NCBI GenBank assembly: GCA_038049695.1
Contig: CP142453.1
Coordinates: forward strand, 129,529,001 to 129,593,000
Reading direction: 5' to 3'
Length of the DNA stretch: 64,000 nucleotides
DNA from: Cinnamomum chago
Lineage: Eukaryota; Streptophyta; Magnoliopsida; Laurales; Lauraceae
The notes under the pieces are model-generated. The model was given only the letters and a program-made list of their open reading frames with translations, ran no database searches and was not told where the DNA came from. Shown piece after piece: positions 23,738-34,754 of this stretch (position 1 is the stretch's first letter; each line of letters opens with the position of its first letter). The translations under genes and the position numbers were made by a program.

Positions 23738-26103
23738 TGTTAGGCCCCGTCCCGAGTTAATTGAGATTAACTCTAATAGATTGGCAATTAAGTTAATTAA
23801 CTGTGTTTAATTAAGCTAACGATAGTTTATAGCCTAATGGAATTGAATTAGCCTAAAATGAATTATTTAAGCTTAATGAAATGTTAATGAAAGAGAATGA
23901 AGGAATTAAATGAGTTTTAAGTTCAAACACGGAAATTAAGGACTTTTTCGTAAATACAAATTTGTACATATTTTGTTGAATACAGAAACTCTTGATACCA
24001 ACATGTGTATCTCGACGAGTACGTTAACTTTCATAAGAGACTCGAGGTCATTCGACGAATATCGGATCAAATGACCCTTCATTTGACTCGAATCGTAAAT
24101 TAGAAGAAATTGGGGACTTAAACCCAGAAAGGCAGCTTATATAAGCTAAAATGCCTTCAATGAGTTCATTCAACTCATTTTCCTAATGCTAGGCACTCAT
24201 CTTCATCCTTTTTTTCCTTCTTCTCCTTCCATTTCTTCTTCATCAAGTTTGAGTTGGAGTGGTTCAAGTGAAGAGAGCTTCATCTTCTTCATCTACTCCA
24301 TCTTCTTCATCCTTTTCTTGAGCTTTTCTTGGAGTTGAGGCTTCAAGTCGAGGAAATTCCATCTCAAGTCAAGTTGTCAAAGGGCTTTGTGTCAATCAAG
24401 CTTCAAACAAAGGCAAGTATATACATTTTCTATTGATTTATGATGTTATAGGACTTGTAAGAACTCAAGAGTTCAAATCCCAGGATTTTCCTTCAGAAAT
24501 TCTAAAGCTCTGTAATGGAGTTCTGGGTGCTTGTCGGTCATCTGATAGCTGACCGAACCCATCCGAGTTCATTTGTCAATGTGGTTCAGTTTCTGGAAAG
24601 GGGACCGACACCGAACCGAACTCACCTGATAGAAATGCACAAAAAATTCAGCTTCTGGAAAGTTGACCGAGTAAGTTCGGCTAACCGACATTGTGATGTC
24701 GGTCAGCCGAGGGCCGACTGACAGGTCGACCGAGTGATCCTTGAAGTGTCAGAAATTCTGAATTTCTGAGTTGCAAACTGGGGGTCGACCGAGAGGTCAA
24801 CCGGCAGAGTTCGGTCGACCGAATGGCCGACCGAGAGTTAACCGAGTGTGAATGTCGGTCAACCGACAGCTGACCGACAAGAGGACCGAACTTGGAGGAA
24901 ATTTCAGATTTGAAGTCTGATTTTCCTGGGTAAAGGCCTAATGCACATGGGCTGATATTGGTGATATCTAAGCCAACATAGGTGTTAGCTAATGTTATTT
25001 TAACGTACAAATTACTAAATAAAGTGATGTTTATCGAGGATAACACGTACGTTGGATAACGAGCGCTTCACCTATTTGTTTGGTTTAGAAATCTAGATTA
25101 CACGATAGATTGAGTAGAGTTCTTGAGGCCCTAAGCTCGTCATGGAGCCACACTGAATTAATGAAAGACTGACTGAATGAATAATCACTCATGACAATGA
25201 ATGGTTACTAAATGTAACAACCAATTAATGAATAATCCTGCTGCAGCAGATGGATGAGGTGTTCCAAAACTCGGTGGTGATGCCAGTGATCTCTGATCAG
25301 AGATCAAGACACTGGTAGGTCCCACATATTAGACTAAAAAGTCTCATTTGATAAGCCACCTAATAATACAGACTGTAAAGTCAATGAATTGGTAAGTCAA
25401 TTAATAGATATCCAATGAAATCAATGAATGAACATAAAATGAACGGTTGCTTCCTTTAGGAAGAACTGAATCGAATTGGAAATGAGTATTATTAGTAGTT
25501 GATATTGCCCGACTCATATGCGTAATTACTGTACTGAATTGAATTGTCTAGAACTGTTAAATTGATAAGTTGATAGGATATTATATATGGTAGCATGAAC
25601 TATCATAGAATTGTCTATACATTATTGAACTATTGTGTTCACGTGTTATTGATGAATATTTCAGGCCCAGTTGCCCTTACCGGTCATGCCGATGCTACAC
25701 CGCCAGCAGAGGAGGCTTACCTCCAGGAGGTTTAATTGAATGGACATAGATCGGAGCGCCAAGAGAGTGTGTTTAAGAGATGTTTTGATAGATACTTATA
25801 TAGTCATTTTAAATAGTAAATGGATGTCACCTGCATTGTATTTAAATATGCATAGTTGACTTTGTTAGAAATGTGTATTGACTTTACTCTTATGTAAAGG
25901 ATTAATTTAGTTTTAGATGGTTGTCAATGTATACATATATATATATGTTTCCGCACAGTTGTACATTGACAGGTACGTATGTAAGATCCCTTGTGGACTT
26001 CGTCTTAACTTTTGTTAATTCGGGATTTATGGGAGTAAGCATGCTGACATCACGATCCGGGGTTTAGCCCTGAGTAATCTGATCTCGAGCCCAGGTCGTG
26101 ATA
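23738..26103 (+). mobile_element. solo LTR of a long-LTR (Ty3/gypsy-like) retrotransposon
   Basis: The LTR starts TGTTAGGCCCCGTCCCGAG and ends CAGGTCGTGATA. A perfect 5-bp duplication CAGGT lies on both sides (23733-23737 and 26104-26108), the size left by retroviral-type integrase. Parts in order: U3 with a TATATAAG box near 24135, a pyrimidine-rich transcribed leader (24200-24400), a cluster of GGTCGACCG palindromes (24530-24890), a perfect 18-bp palindrome at 25288-25305, then an AT-rich tail. There is no internal coding region and no second LTR, so it is most simply a solo LTR left by recombination. The family assignment is from LTR length and layout only. The perfect duplication suggests moderate age. 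Confidence 0.65.
24530..24890. repeat. cluster of GGTCGACCG-type palindromes
   Basis: Many copies of GACCGA, GGTCGACCG and GTCGGTCAACCGAC in alternating orientation, so the stretch is strongly self-complementary. It lies inside the forward LTR, downstream of the pyrimidine-rich leader. The equivalent place in the reverse LTR carries GCTCGAGCG palindromes instead. Confidence 0.75.
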
Positions 26104-26108
26104 CAGGT

Positions 26109-26641
26109 AGGGTACTTTGGTATAAAAAATCACAATATTGTTTAGTCCAGGCACACCACAGAAATTTTTTAAAATTTTGTCATTCAGGTTTAGAAAACAT
26201 GTCCTTTAGAAGAAGAAGAAAAAAAAATCCACCGAAGAGGACAATTAAAAAAATATATCAGTGAAGGACCCAGTTAGTGGTTTTGCGTGAGTAGTTGAGA
26301 GAGAGAGAGAGAGAAACAAATCTGATGGGTGGTGCTAAGTTTACATTATCAATTCGAAAGCTTACGGATTACAGAAACAGAACTTGAATGTGTATCAAAT
26401 TTAGATGAGTGGTCCACTGAGGGAAGCACAGAAGATTTACTTATTTTATGCTGAAGCTTATTTTCTCATTTTCTATTTTTCAAATACTTATTTTTCAGCT
26501 GAGATGTCCTCACTGATATTTAAGAAAAACCCAACAATTAAACAAATCTCTTAATATTATTCCAATTCCCATGACAATAAGTTCTTAGAAAAAAAGTGAG
26601 TTCCACCACCAATGGACAGCAAAGATTCCATCACCTAAGCC
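26109..26641. other. intergenic DNA with a GA microsatellite
   Basis: AT-rich; a (GA)n run lies at about 26297-26314. No gene or element recognised. Confidence 0.5.
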
Positions 26642-26649
26642 GTTAAGAC

Positions 26650-26981
26650 TAGGGATGTTAATGGGTTCCAGATTCTCCGATTACCCGGAGGTTCCGACCC
26701 CCTTAAAAATCAGGTCTGGGTCTAGGCCCCGATAAGTAAATGGGTCCGGGTCCAGTTCCACCTTGGTTCGGACCCATGAACCCGAGACCCGACATATTAC
26801 CTCAATTTTCGAAAATCTCTCTCCTAAAAATCATATTTTTTTAATGTCATTTTCTAACTAGACCCGCAACCGGATCGAGACCCGTCCCATATATGGTTCG
26901 GGAGCCAAGAAACCGGTACCACCTTCTCCTTAACGGTTCGGGTTATGGACCCGGATCGGAACCGACCCGTTTACAACCCTA
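26650..26981. mobile_element. non-autonomous hAT element (MITE), subfamily 2
   Basis: The left end is TAGGGATGTTAATGGGTTCC and the right end on the other strand is TAGGGTTGTAAACGGGTCGG. The flanking 8-mers GTTAAGAC (26642-26649) and GTTAAGAT (26982-26989) differ at one base. The 332-bp body is full of GGTTCCG, GGGTCCGGGTCC and GACCCG words and has no coding capacity. The element at 36835-37202 shares the body order (GTTCCACCTTGGTTC, GAGACCCGACAT, CATATATGGTTC) and is a sister copy. Confidence 0.85.
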
Positions 26982-27024
26982 GTTAAGATAAGTATATATA
27001 TACACATCACATCGCATTGTCTTT

Positions 27025-27158
27025 TTTACTCATGTAAATTCTCAGGTACAAACCTCACGCTTTTCAAAGTCCCTCGCCATCTGTATTGCAGTTAGAGATC
27101 AATTATTTAAGTGGATGAGAGGTGTCTCACCACTGAGCTAAGAGTTGATCGGTAATGA
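27025..27158 (-). mobile_element. tRNA-derived SINE with 10-bp target-site duplication
   Basis: On the minus strand it begins near a strong tRNA A box (CTTAGCTCAGTGGTGAGAC) and ends in a short A run. Perfect flanking copies of CATTGTCTTT occur at 27015-27024 and 27159-27168. The B box is degenerate. The length is 134 bp. It lacks the repeated arm words of the other SINE family in this window, so it is a different family, perhaps related to the one at 9874-9997. Confidence 0.75.
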
Positions 27159-27168
27159 CATTGTCTTT

Positions 27169-28530
27169 AATTAGTAATGCTTGCTTGTATGTTCTTAGAG
27201 CATGATTATTTACACATAATACCTTATTGATTATGTAAGAATTTAAGGTCAAATGTGCTCCAATGAAAGATTATTTGTAAATGTGGGGTGTAGAATATGA
27301 GGCACCGGTAGATCCAAGCCTCACTTTCTTAGAATTTGGATTACTAAATTGGTTGTGTCATGTATTTATTTTCCAGCTTCTTTTGATTCATTGTCCATTC
27401 CGGGGGAGATAATTTGATGGCGTTTTCACCAATTTAATCACTTTTAGAAATGATTCATGCTAGTCCGTATTCAACTAAACAAGCAGGCTAATAACTACAA
27501 TCCAGATGGAAAGTTGGACCTACGACAGTACATAGAGTGCTGTGTTTCCAAGCAGTTTCCTCTTAGTCCAGGTGGGCTCCTGTGAACAATTAGAGATGAA
27601 TCAGTACAGCAGTTGCATCCATGGTGGGCCCAGATATACAGTTTGTCTGAAATGCTTGGACAGCAAATTAACAAGGACTTTCTTTCAGCAAATAACACCA
27701 GTAGAGAGAAAGGAAGATGAATGGAATATTTCAACTAATTCCAGCTGTGAATGACTAACATTGAGATTTTGTCTTCCTCCTTTGGCTGAGAACCTAATTA
27801 ATAAATAGTATGGCTTGGATTTTGCAATGGGCTCTTATTGTTATTATATTGTGATTTATTTGTACTTATGTGTAGATGATATGATAGTGATGGCTGTTTA
27901 CTGTGGGTATATTAGTATCCATGGACGGTGAAAACCAGCATTGAAATGTCATGTCATCCTCTATCTTGCTAGTATAATTAATGTCTCAATGCTACTAGAA
28001 AAACAATTTCTCTGATTAGACCCATCTTCTAGAACTGGTACATGACAAGGCATTCTGTGAAAACAAGTGTTTTTCATGTATCTCATTTTACAGGTAGCAA
28101 TAGCAAAACGTATGCATCCCAATGGATGAGGAACGTTTTTAACTAAATCGATATTTTTGTGTGCTTTTTAACCAAAGGTTTGGGATTTTAAAAGAAGACT
28201 TTTACTTTTCTGTGGGATCTTTTTTTCATTTTTAATTTAGATATTCAATTAGACTAGTGGAAACTAGTACATTGGGTGAGATGTTCTACCAAGGGAAAAT
28301 AATTGAAAAATCCATTGAAGAGTGCACAATTAAAATAACCTTTTAGATTTGGTTGCTTTCTTGTGTTTTGAATTTCTTTTTCCAAGAAGATTCATGCATT
28401 TAAACTAAAGATCACAATCATCATTAAAGTATAATCATTGTTGTATTTATCAAAATATTTTTAAACTATATATTTTTTCTCTTTCTCCATTATTATGCAT
28501 TCCTTCACCGTAGATTTTTTTTTTTTTTTT
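27169..28530. other. intergenic DNA, no gene seen
   Basis: No recognisable protein or RNA gene. Composition is AT-rich and no repeat larger than simple homopolymers was seen. Confidence 0.5.
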
Positions 28531-28735
28531 GTGTGTGGGTGGGGGCTGGTTATATATTTTGCTCACTCTCCTTTGTCACGCTTTTCTTTTTTTTCTTTTT
28601 GTGTGTGGGTGGGGGCTGGTTATATATTTTGCTCACTCTCCTTTGTTACGCTTTTCTTTCTTTTCTTTTTGTGTGTAGGTGGGGGCTGGTTATATATTTT
28701 GCTCACTCTCTTTTGTTATGCTTTCCTTTCCCGTA
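28531..28735. repeat. 70-bp tandem repeat, three copies
   Basis: The unit starting GTGTGTGGGTGGGGGCTGG begins at 28531, 28601 and 28671, an exact 70-bp period, with only a few base differences among copies. Each ends in a T-rich tract. It is followed by long T and G homopolymers (28743-28780). Apparent reading frames through it are low-complexity by-products of the repeat. Confidence 0.9.
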
Positions 28736-28814
28736 CAATCTATTTTTTTTTTTTTTTTTGGGGGTGGGGGGGGGGGGGTACTCTATTATTTTTTCGGGTG
28801 GGGGCCGCCCCTGG

Positions 28815-28975
28815 CTAAGCTAGAGATCAATATGTTTTGGGAGGGCGGGAGGCGGCCCCCACCGCCAAGCTAGAGATCAACATGTTTTGGGAACTGCGGG
28901 GTTGGGTTTCGGGGTTTTCAACCATAGACTTTGCCCATCAAGCCAAGGCTAGAGATCAACATGTTTTATGTAGAA
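28815..28975. repeat. three spaced copies of a 24-bp word
   Basis: The word AGCTAGAGATCAACATGTTT (or one-base variants) occurs near 28818, 28868 and 28946, spaced about 50 and 78 bp, within GC-richer sequence next to the 70-bp repeat. Confidence 0.6.
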
Positions 28976-30591
28976 CATAGTAGGAAACAGGGCATACTTT
29001 TGATATTTTTTTCTTTTTCTTTTTCTGGCTTTGATAAAGAGTATGATTGCCTCGTTCGCATTAGACCTTTCAATTAAAGACCGTAGGTTTTTTTTTTTTC
29101 CAGGTTAATTTGAGTGTTGCAGTGGATTTTCAATCCTCACATTTCAAAGACAATTGCGTGCATATTTCAACTTTGGAGAAAGCAAATCCCACACACTAAA
29201 TTAAAAAATTTCAGAGTGCAATAAAGGCTTGCAAGCTTAGCAGGAGTGACTCGAGTATGATCAGCGCTGTCTGATCAAGAAAAAATGAGCGGTCTTTATC
29301 TCGTCCTTGCATCTTTATGATTGAAGATGGTGGCCCATCTCACTAGGAATTAAGAAAATCTAAGAAATGAGTAGACGGGTATGGAACATAATGACATGTA
29401 AGAATACTTGGTTGACTTTTAAACATTCCATGTTGAATAACTTGTACAGAGGTCGGTATCAGCTTCTCCATTGCATCCTCTGAATCAAAGAAGATGTCAT
29501 TACAGGGAAAGTATTCTCCCCAACTTGGCCATCTTTATGTCCTGTCACTCGTAATCATAAATTTGATTAAGTAGTATTCTCTAAAATATTGACACAGCCC
29601 CCACGCTAAAGTAAGTATGTCTCTTCAAATCTTTTTTGTTTCTTTGGGAGAAGAAACGTCTGCCAGTGGGAATCATGTCTGCTTAAGACTTACCTTTTTG
29701 TAAGTATATGAAGCTGGCTCTGGCATATTGGGTGGTGGTCGATCTGTTACTCCATTTGTGGGCAGATGTAGCTTGACGGGCTTGGCCCAAAGTGGCTCTG
29801 GTTTTTTTCCTTCTCAGACCTGATTCAAGACCCCATTTTTGGTTTCTACAAATCTACAAAAAGAAAAAAAAAAAAAAGAGACCCATTTTTGTAATGATTT
29901 TGAAGACAGGCTGAAAGACAAGCTTAGGCCCATGCATGATTAGTTGTGAGATGAGCTTTTGGGTCAAGATTTTAGCTTGGGAAAATCATGGGAAGAGGTT
30001 TAAATTGGCTTGATTCAGCAAAAGCTTGGGCAATTGATAACATTATCATGTGGCAGTTCATAACCCGACCCTTTGATTCTAGCTTTTGGTTTAGATTTCC
30101 AATTGATGAAGGTACAAGTTAGATTCAGATTAGGTCCATACATATTATTCGACCCACCAACTTGAGCCAACCCAATTTACTGTAACTTGACCCAAAACTC
30201 AGTGGAGATATCAAGCCCAAATTTTTGTTCTCTATAAGCATATTACCGCCGTCGTTCATTACAAAAACTCAACTCAGTGACTCAGTTCAAAAGGAAGAAT
30301 GGCTCTTCTCTTGCCCTTACCCATTCAATCAAAAGCTGAGTGAGACAGGCCTGTATCTAAAATGACCTTCCAGGCACTAGGGGTTTAAGTTATACAGGCA
30401 GTGGGCCCTGCATTCTTCTCCACTCATCTTATTGGCTTTAGGTATCAATATTGGGTTCCGTGTCAGCATGGAGAAAAATATTATAAATTAATCTCACTGA
30501 TATGGCTGATATTAGTTTGTCATTCACATGAGGTGATTCTGAAGTAAAATAATAGCCTATATCAATGCGGGACCCCCACTAATGTGTGGTG
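28976..30591. other. intergenic DNA, no gene seen
   Basis: AT-rich sequence without recognised genes or elements. Confidence 0.5.
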
Positions 30592-30606
30592 TGAGATTTT
30601 CAGTTT

Positions 30607-30850
30607 CAAAAGAGAGCCTGTCTATATATATATAACAGCAGCTCAGTTAAGTGAGAAGGAAGCCCACACAAGTGGGAATGGGTGACGTACTGAGAATTCA
30701 AACCACAAGCCTACATACATACAAAAAAACAGCTTGCTTAAGTGAGAAGGAAGTCTACACAAACAAAAAGAGGTGACGTACTTAGAATTCTAATATCGGA
30801 CAGCCAGATAAGAACTGATGCTCTTTACCACTCGAGTAAAAAGCCGTTCT
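30607..30850 (-). mobile_element. tRNA-derived SINE with internally duplicated body
   Basis: Flanks TGAGATTTTCAGTTT (30592-30606) and TGAGATTTTTAGTTT (30851-30865) match at 14 of 15 bases. On the minus strand the head reads TTACTCGAGTGGTAAAGAGC, a good tRNA A box. The body block (AATTCTCAGTACGTCACC, arm CCCACTTGTGTGGG, then TTCCTTCTCACTTAA) is present twice with a period of about 92 bp (30638 and 30730 starts on the plus strand). The 3' end runs into a (TA)n tract. The family is the same as 13303-13539 and 18684-18850. Confidence 0.82.
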
Positions 30851-30865
30851 TGAGATTTTTAGTTT

Positions 30866-33733
30866 ATGCTCTCCAATAAAATTGACCCTTCTCTCTACTT
30901 GAATGGCAGGGACTGAAAATGAAGAATAAAATTATATGTTGTGGAGACATTTTGAGGAACCAAGTTGCTCCTAATAAAAGATTGGACTTACTTCTTATGC
31001 CTATCTAAAAACATGACAATCATATAGAGGTTTAAAAAACATCTCCATTCGTACATAAATCAAACTCATTTGAACATTGGAGTTGTTGTTTGTAGGGCTT
31101 TAAAGTTTTCAAAAACGTAGTTGTTACTTGTTAGAGAGAGGAATTCGGTGATTACCAGATTTGCATCATCCCAGAATGAGTGTCAAGCTTGAATAAATGC
31201 TAATCCACATTATGTAATGAGTGCAAGGCTAGAAAACTCAGGGACTCAAACTTACTCGCCCAATTCATAAAAATCTGACTTTAGAGGACTCAATGTGGTC
31301 ACTCGGTAGAGTCATTTCCTCATTTAAATTATTTTAAAACCATTTAGAAATAAATTGAAATATTTATACTATATATATAAATATATGTTAATTTGTCTGT
31401 ATTCATGATAATTAATCCAGACCAACAAATTTGCATATTAAAAAAATAAAAATAAGAAGAAAACAAAAGAAAAGAGAAGCATTCTTAAAGCATTTTTTAT
31501 ATATACCTAGTCTCTCCTGATTTATCCATCATCTAAAATGTTACTACTCACAAAGGAAAGAGTTTGTGTGAGCGCATTTGGGGGAACACCCCTCTTAGTT
31601 GGGCCTACTTGGATGCAAGATGATCATGGAAGTTCATTAGATGGAAAGATCTATGTGAGGCATGCCTATATCCAAGATCTTGATTCCATAAGATCATCCT
31701 AACATTTTGATCCATAACCCTAAAGTTTAATGGTTTAGACACATCATTTTATCTTGATTTCAATCTAACGATGAGGAAAAGTTGGATGAGTGTCAAATTT
31801 GGACTTATGACTATTCACGGGTGGGTAGTGTATGTGAAAATGCTAGATTGACTCAATATGGGCCCATGAAAAAAAAAACCGACAGAAAAGAGGGTATTTT
31901 TAAAGTGAGGCATTTTTTAGAATTTCCCTATATATATTATTTAAGAAATACTAAAAATAAATAGTAAGAATTCAATAAATATTTTATATTTTTGTGTCAG
32001 GCTAATTTACCCTTATAAAAAAAATCATGGCTCCACCACTGCTAATGACTCAAGCCAGTCCTAAGCCAACTTAGAAGACTCTTCTCTCTCTAAATCAAAG
32101 TGAGGGATCAAGCCAAATGGCTGGCCCGACAAACCATGCCGTTCATTTATTGAGAGGGTCAATGTTCTATAGGCGTCGGCAGACATTGCATTTAAAACCA
32201 TGACGATGTCCACATCTCCCTTCTTGTGTGGAAGTTACAAATTAAGACTGGATTTCTGTTTTGATTCTCTTCCGAGACATCCGATAAAATAGAAAGTAGT
32301 TAGAACTGGAGCTCCATCCTCTAGAACCAAAAGCATTAAATCCTAGAGTTTCTAAATAGATACACAAGTGCTTGAGATCCACAAGCTGGTTCTACCATGA
32401 TTTTAAACTGTCCAATCTAAAGATGTATAAATGAGCTGAGGGATTGATCCGAGTTAAAACTATCACACCTGACTACTAGTCCAACTTCGTAAAGAAAAAA
32501 TTCCAATGTGGGAGCTTCAGCTTTTATCTCTCAAGTGTCTATTTAATAACCTTACATCGGATAAGTAGAAATGTCTCGCGAAATTTTTTTTTTTAATGAA
32601 ATTGGATTCCAAAATGCTATTGCATCTAGTAGATCCAATGCACCTAATATTATTTCAAGTTGTATTTGATGGTTTACTGCTTTCTCAATGGAGGATCTGG
32701 TTCCATGGGAATTTGACCAATTTCTCATCAGATGATGCATGTATTTTATAAAATCTCTTCCCATGATATATAATCCCTGCGTGTGGTGGGGAACACTTAC
32801 GTAGTCATGTGGACTGTGGGACCCGAATTGACTCAGAGAACATGTGCTGTTTGGCACTCCATTAATGGGGAAATCATATGGTGGGTCCCAGATTATGGGC
32901 TCCCCAACTGTGAAGATGTGGATGGAGCAAAAGGAGGACCCCCTTTCCCTTCAAAAGCTCCTATGTTTGTTCGCATTTATGTTTCTCACATCCATTTCAT
33001 GTTCTCATATAAATGATCTAGAAATATTTACTCATGACAACTCAATTCATGCATCCTGTTCTCACTCTGTCTGCTCAATAAGAGGTACGGAGAGCCATGA
33101 ACCTCTGGCAGGGGAGATGTACAATCAGAAGAGTCTATTTGAGAATAATGAGAAGAGTAAATGTGGGCCATGTCCTTTAAAAGAAAATGAACGGAAACTT
33201 GAGCTCAAGCATCAAGCATACTAACATGTTCCTAACCAGTTAAGCAATAGTCAAAGAATATCGTGCATTAAATTATTTTAGGATTTGTTTTTCTACTATG
33301 GTAAGAGAGCTAGACCACTGAGGCCAATATCGCCAGTGTTTCATTTTTGTTTGTTAGTATGGTAGGGCATCCAAGTTGGATCCATCTGGACTACCTAAAT
33401 ACCAAAATACTGAAATTAGGAGTTAAGAGGTATTTGTATAATTAAACTTGTTCCCAGCCTTTTTACACCTCAAGATAAACTAAGGGTGCATTTTTTAGAA
33501 GAGTTCAATGTTTTTATTTTTCATACAACCCACTATTTTATTATTTGGTGGAACAAATTTTCTCTTTGGAAAAGAGAAAAATGAACTAGTTTTCTCGAAT
33601 AGAGAGGGTTTTAATTTCTTATTGAAGAAGCAGGATTATACGAATTCAGTTTTGTGAAAAACAGAAATCACTAGAGTGTGAAATTCTCCCTTTGCACAAT
33701 AGTCCCATTAAAGGAATGGACGCCTTCTCCCAG
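30866..33733. other. intergenic DNA, no gene seen
   Basis: AT-rich, with many short unrelated frames and no recognisable domain. Nothing structural was noted beyond homopolymer and short TA runs. Confidence 0.5.
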
Positions 33734-33741
33734 CATCCAAA

Positions 33742-33886
33742 TAGGGAGCTCATGGATTGGGCCAGCCCGAGCCTGACACTTGGGCTGGGCCTGGATATAA
33801 ACTAGGGGTCCATTTAATATATGGGTCGGGCTTTAAGTAAGTGGTAGAAAGCCCAGCCCGAATGAAAGACATTGTTTAAGTAAAAC

Positions 33887-33940
<54 letters not shown>

Positions 33941-34168
33941 AAAAGGGAGGAGTTGAACACACATTCCCTAACACACAAACAAACAATAGCAAACATCTCC
34001 CCTTTTCTTTGTAAAACATAATACACTCGGGCTCGGGCTTACCGGATTCAAGGTGGGATGGACTCGACTTATGGCCCAAATCAAGCTTGGCCTGGGCTCA
34101 GCCTTTTGTTTAAAATCCAGGCCAAGCCTGAATACTACTCCGCCCGGCCCGCCGCATGAACACCCTTA
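33742..34168. mobile_element. non-autonomous hAT element (MITE), subfamily 1, with TA expansion
   Basis: The left end is TAGGGAGCTCATGGATTGGG and the right end on the other strand is TAAGGGTGTTCATGCGGCGG. It is flanked by a perfect 8-bp CATCCAAA (33734-33741 and 34169-34176). Body words (GGGCTGGGCCTGGATAT, GGTCGGGCTT, AAAGCCCAGCCCG) match the element at 1450-1791. A (TA)n microsatellite (about 33889-33938) and adjacent AT-rich text lengthen this copy to 427 bp. Confidence 0.88.
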
Positions 34169-34176
34169 CATCCAAA

Positions 34177-34670
34177 GTACAAACTTACAAAGATTAAAAA
34201 TGTGCCATGGTTTTGAACTTGATTAGTAATCGAGTCTAGGTCTAAGAAATCCAACATATAAGCGAAATCGGGTTCAAGTTTACCATTGGCCAGACATGGG
34301 TTGTCTAATCAATTTACATTATTAATGAAGGAAAGAAATCCAAAAGGACAAAAGAAAAAAAATGTGATATGAATCACCTGGAATTAAACTAGGGCCAATC
34401 GATTCACATAATGGAAGATTGGCATCTCTCTTTTTTTCATCTTAAATTAGATTGAGTGGCAAGAAAGGGTCAATCTTAAATTAGGTTTTCCAAGTCAAAA
34501 TGATAAGGCTAGTGGCCAGAAAAGGAGTAGCGTAAGGAGTGATGGTGGTTATATCGTACGTTTCATTCACTCTTATATTCTATCCATCCTATCCTTCTTA
34601 TTATTATTTTTGTTTATAAATGGAGCCTAGAGAATCCAATGCCCTCTTTGACCACCCATTCACATTACTC

Positions 34671-34754
<84 letters not shown>

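Noticed and set aside
28495-28873. Overlapping frames of 64-107 codons
   Set aside because: They arise from the 70-bp tandem repeat and homopolymers; the three frames give the same low-complexity peptide shifted.
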